Of a stretch of DNA of 7,240 nt, positions 5,981 to 7,240 are shown one piece after another. Position numbers and translations under genes: made by a program. Position 1 is the first letter of the stretch, and each line of letters starts with the position of its first letter. This stretch comes from VRUE01 sp035701465. Lineage in GTDB: Bacteria > Actinomycetota > Thermoleophilia > Solirubrobacterales > 70-9. The stretch spans positions 1 to 7,240 of the forward strand of contig DASSMU010000180.1 in the NCBI GenBank assembly GCA_035701465.1, read 5' to 3'. The notes under the pieces are model-generated. The model was not told where the DNA came from, searched no databases, and saw only the letters and a list, made by a program, of their open reading frames with translations.

Positions 5981-6024
5981 CAGAGGAGGTGGGATTCGAA
6001 CCCATGAGCACCCTCCGGGGCACT
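5981..6024 (-). pseudogene. 3' fragment of a class II tRNA (probably tRNA-Ser), likely attachment-site remnant
   Basis: On the reverse strand the stretch reads as the 3' part of a tRNA. A long variable arm (GTGCCC-CGGA-GGGTGC, six pairs with two wobbles) is followed by a T arm ATGGG-TTCGAAT-CCCAC (one A-C mismatch), then CTCCTCT, a complete 3' acceptor strand, and a G discriminator. The long variable arm limits it to Ser, Leu or Tyr; the G discriminator and CTCC-type acceptor favour Ser. There is no anticodon arm, D arm or complementary 5' acceptor strand (AGAGGAG or GGAGGAG) upstream, so it cannot be a functional tRNA. tRNA 3' fragments of this size are what integrases of islands and prophages leave at the far end of an insertion. 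By that logic the element would extend to the right and an intact tRNA-Ser with the same end would lie outside the window. Confidence 0.6.
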
Positions 6025-6100
6025 ACAGAGCCAAATCTTATTCATGAATCTGGAGGGAACGTCGGAGGCAACCGGTGCATCCCCCATCGCAGCATCCTCG

Positions 6101-7006
6101 CTACCGAAAGTTCCAGAAAGGATCTTTTCCCTCCCACCAAAGAAAACCAAGGTTTTTGAAGCCGAGACCCTGCTCGGCCGAGACCTGGACGTTTCCGGGA
6201 CGATCGAGAAGTTGTCTGAACCGCATCGATCTGTCGATGAAGCTCAACACCGAGTTGCCCAGCTCTATCGGTACAACCGAGAGATGGGCAATCTTGACCC
6301 CCTTTGAGGTCTGCCGGGAATAGATATCGAAGGCCTCTCGAAGCGCAAGGGTGTACCGCACATCGAAGTCGCCGGAACGCGCAGTCTTGACCTCGAAGAG
6401 CCAGTCAGGCTCAGGGCCAGACGACGTGAAGAGACCGCCTTCAAGCCTTTGGATTCGATACCTATTTTCCTCGACCTCCCCCTCAACCGTAAAGGCGGGA
6501 TTGAAGCCGTAGGGACCGAGGTCAGCTTCCTCGACGATTCGATGAATCGTCGAGCAGATACGGTTCTGGGCACTCTGGTCGATACCGGCCCGAGCGCGGA
6601 GGCTGGTGAGCAGATGGCCGACTCCCTCGATCCAGCTCGGGAAGAGGTCGATTCGCTGGATCTCATCGAGGAATTCGAAATGCATGTCGCACTCCTCTAG
6701 GCGCAACGGGATGACGTAGGTCTCATCCTCGGGCAAGGTTTCGAGTACCTCCAACGCCTCGCGGATCTCGCGTTGCACGTAGCCAGCCTTGGTCGTCGAG
6801 GCCCGCGAGAGAAGGAGGAGAAAGACATCTGCCTGCTGGATCGCCCGTCGGATCGCCCCCTTCCACCGCTCGCCACCTCTCAGCGATCGGCGGTCGAACC
6901 AAATCTCCATCGGAAAACCCTGGTTGACGGATAGTTCCCTGTCCAGCCGCTGAGCGTGCTCGTAGTCCTCGCTTGCATAGCTCAGGAATATCTGTAGAGG
7001 CCTCAC
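6101..7006 (-). CDS. TIR-domain protein with a C-terminal putative PD-(D/E)xK-like domain
   Basis: A 301-residue soluble protein. Residues 3-135 form a bacterial TIR domain: LQIFLSYASED (4-14), EIWFDRRSLRGGERW (34-48), the hydrophobic strand VFLLLLSRAS (61-70), and GYVQREIREAL (75-85), where Glu80 aligns with the catalytic glutamate of NAD+-cleaving TIR enzymes. In bacteria such domains often act in anti-phage defence by consuming NAD+ or making signalling nucleotides. Residues 145-262 are a second domain: a helix (148-162), strands, PDWLFEVKTA (200-209) with an E-x-K pair (Glu205, Lys207), an amphipathic helix (217-232) and a strand (238-247). This order suits the PD-(D/E)xK nuclease-like fold, but the upstream acidic residue is not certain, so the assignment is tentative. 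The GTG at 7006 comes right after an in-frame TAA and starts the TIR domain at its expected first strand. There is no Shine-Dalgarno; TAGCGT (minus, 7014-7019) lies seven bases upstream. Lower GC than the core genes and an IS and tRNA remnant on either side suggest horizontal transfer. No partner gene is adjacent. Confidence 0.82.
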   Translation of the reverse strand: MRPLQIFLSYASEDYEHAQRLDRELSVNQGFPMEIWFDRRSLRGGERWKGAIRRAIQQADVFLLLLSRASTTKAGYVQREIREALEVLETLPEDETYVIPLRLEECDMHFEFLDEIQRIDLFPSWIEGVGHLLTSLRARAGIDQSAQNRICSTIHRIVEEADLGPYGFNPAFTVEGEVEENRYRIQRLEGGLFTSSGPEPDWLFEVKTARSGDFDVRYTLALREAFDIYSRQTSKGVKIAHLSVVPIELGNSVLSFIDRSMRFRQLLDRPGNVQVSAEQGLGFKNLGFLWWEGKDPFWNFR

Positions 7007-7007
7007 T

Positions 7008-7019
7008 TAGCGAACGCTA
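7008..7019 (-). promoter_or_regulatory. Inverted repeat overlapping the putative -10 of the TIR gene
   Basis: TAGCG-AA-CGCTA is a perfect inverted repeat lying immediately before the TIR start codon. Its right half is the candidate -10 hexamer TAGCGT on the minus strand (7014-7019). If the -10 is correct, transcription starts at or next to the GTG and a protein bound here would block it. No convincing -35 was found. Confidence 0.35.
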
Positions 7020-7115
7020 TCCAGATTGGCCGCGAACACACCGCGAGTCAGACGGCCTCAAGCGACGTTTTGGAATCAGGTGCTCTCAGCGGAGAGGGTG
7101 GTGTCGGGTGTCAGC

Positions 7116-7152
7116 ACATAGGCGACACCTGTGTCGAGACATAGGAGACACC
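7116..7152 (+). repeat. Tandem 14-base repeats in the IS end, likely transposase-binding sites
   Basis: ACATAGGCGACACC (7116-7129) and ACATAGGAGACACC (7139-7152) differ at one base and are spaced 23 bases apart, about two turns of the helix. Repeats of this type within IS ends commonly bind the transposase. Confidence 0.55.
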
Positions 7153-7171
7153 CAACGAAGGGAGATCTCCT

Positions 7172-7240
7172 GTGGCGAAGGCGCGGTACCTAGTCGAGGC
7201 GCATCTACTGGAGGGTCGCTCGGTCAGAGAGCTGGCAGCG
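7172..7240 (+). CDS. IS481-family transposase, first 23 codons
   Basis: A GTG at 7172 opens a frame that stays open to the window edge and reads MAKARYLVEAHLLEG followed by RSVRELAA. This matches the N-terminus of IS481-type transposases, where M-x-x-A-R...EGRS...VA begins the helix-turn-helix that binds the IS ends. The DDE catalytic core would lie beyond the window. AAGGGAG (7158-7164) seven bases upstream is a good Shine-Dalgarno and fixes the start. The Shine-Dalgarno overlaps the perfect palindrome GGAGATCTCC (7161-7170). Whether the transposase is intact cannot be seen. Confidence 0.65.
   Translation, partial: MAKARYLVEAHLLEGRSVRELAA

Larger units (their letters stand above)
7102..7240 (+). 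mobile_element. Left end of an IS481-type insertion sequence (continues past the right edge)
   Basis: The stretch from TGTCGGGTGTCAG (7102) to the transposase start has the look of an IS481-family end: a TGT terminus, several TGTC/GACA motifs and a short leader before the transposase. GGGTGTC (7106-7112) recurs inverted as GACACCC (7147-7153), and CGACAC-CT-GTGTCG (7123-7136) is a perfect short palindrome. The exact terminus and any target duplication cannot be fixed because the other end is outside the window. A small hairpin, CTCTC-AGCG-GAGAG (7083-7096), lies just outside it. Confidence 0.6.

Noticed and set aside
6040..6049. The palindrome ATTCATGAAT near the tRNA remnant as an integrase site
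   Set aside because: Ten-base palindromes occur by chance at this length and no second copy or arm-site pattern was seen.
5908..6150. An 80-codon minus-strand frame between the TIR gene and the unknown gene
   Set aside because: It overlaps the tRNA remnant and encodes the artefactual GFESHLL peptide; there is no ribosome-binding site or coding pattern.
5434..6159. A long plus-strand open frame of 241 codons opposite the unknown minus-strand gene and the tRNA remnant
   Set aside because: It reads through the antisense of the tRNA fragment (giving the VGFEP-type peptide typical of that artefact), starts at a TTG inside a hairpin, and has a composition unlike a folded protein.
7007..7101. A search for a small gene between the TIR start and the IS end
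   Set aside because: The 95 bases contain only the TAGCG palindrome and the CTCTC/GAGAG hairpin; no start with a ribosome-binding site and adequate frame was found.
1..7240. CRISPR array, rRNA or riboswitch
   Set aside because: No regularly spaced direct repeats, rRNA-like conserved segments or recognisable riboswitch core were seen on either strand.

Overview
The window looks like a stretch of chromosome from a high-GC Gram-positive bacterium of the Actinomycetota. A Thermoleophilia/Solirubrobacterales-type genome is a plausible guess, based on overall gene style, very high GC in the core genes and start codons that often lack a Shine-Dalgarno sequence. The lineage is inferred, not shown. 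The central block, about 311 to 5409, is very GC-rich (spot count 50 of 60 bases at 4021-4080). Both flanks are clearly lower (31 of 60 at 1-60, 32 of 60 at 6121-6180, 35 of 60 at 5581-5640). The window therefore reads as a conserved metabolic core flanked by accessory or acquired DNA.

Left edge: the 5' part of a secreted, probably trypsin-like serine protease gene (minus strand) begins only about 20 bases beyond the 3' end of a tRNA-Arg(ACG) gene (237-310, minus). Core, minus strand: a PaaI/DUF4442-type hotdog thioesterase (363-833) and a crotonase-family enoyl-CoA hydratase (902-1693), separated by a perfect 17-bp inverted repeat. Divergent from the hydratase is an F420-dependent NADP reductase-like protein (1735-2388, plus). 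It converges on pyruvate kinase (2485-3900, minus). Pyruvate kinase shares a 78-base divergent intergenic region with a cytochrome P450 (3979-5409, plus). Acyl-CoA handling (thioesterase, hydratase), redox cofactor metabolism, glycolysis and a monooxygenase sit together, but only the thioesterase/hydratase pair is a possible functional unit.

Right flank: after a hairpin at 5413-5441 the composition falls. There is an unrecognised 156-codon gene (5437-5907, minus), then a 44-base stretch that looks like the 3' end of a class II tRNA, probably tRNA-Ser (5981-6024, minus). This is what an attachment-site remnant of an integrated element usually looks like. Next is a 301-aa protein with an N-terminal TIR domain and a C-terminal domain that may belong to the PD-(D/E)xK nuclease-like fold (6101-7006, minus). 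Last is the left end and first 23 codons of an IS481-type insertion sequence (7102 to the window edge).

The part most likely to hold something undescribed is the right flank: a TIR-domain protein with an unusual C-terminal domain beside a tRNA remnant and an insertion sequence, a typical setting for an anti-phage or inter-element defence gene. Smaller curiosities are the perfect 17-bp hairpin at 852-898 and a 16-bp sequence shared, as an inverted repeat, by the 3' ends of two unrelated convergent genes, both of which end in Arg-Val-Pro-stop.
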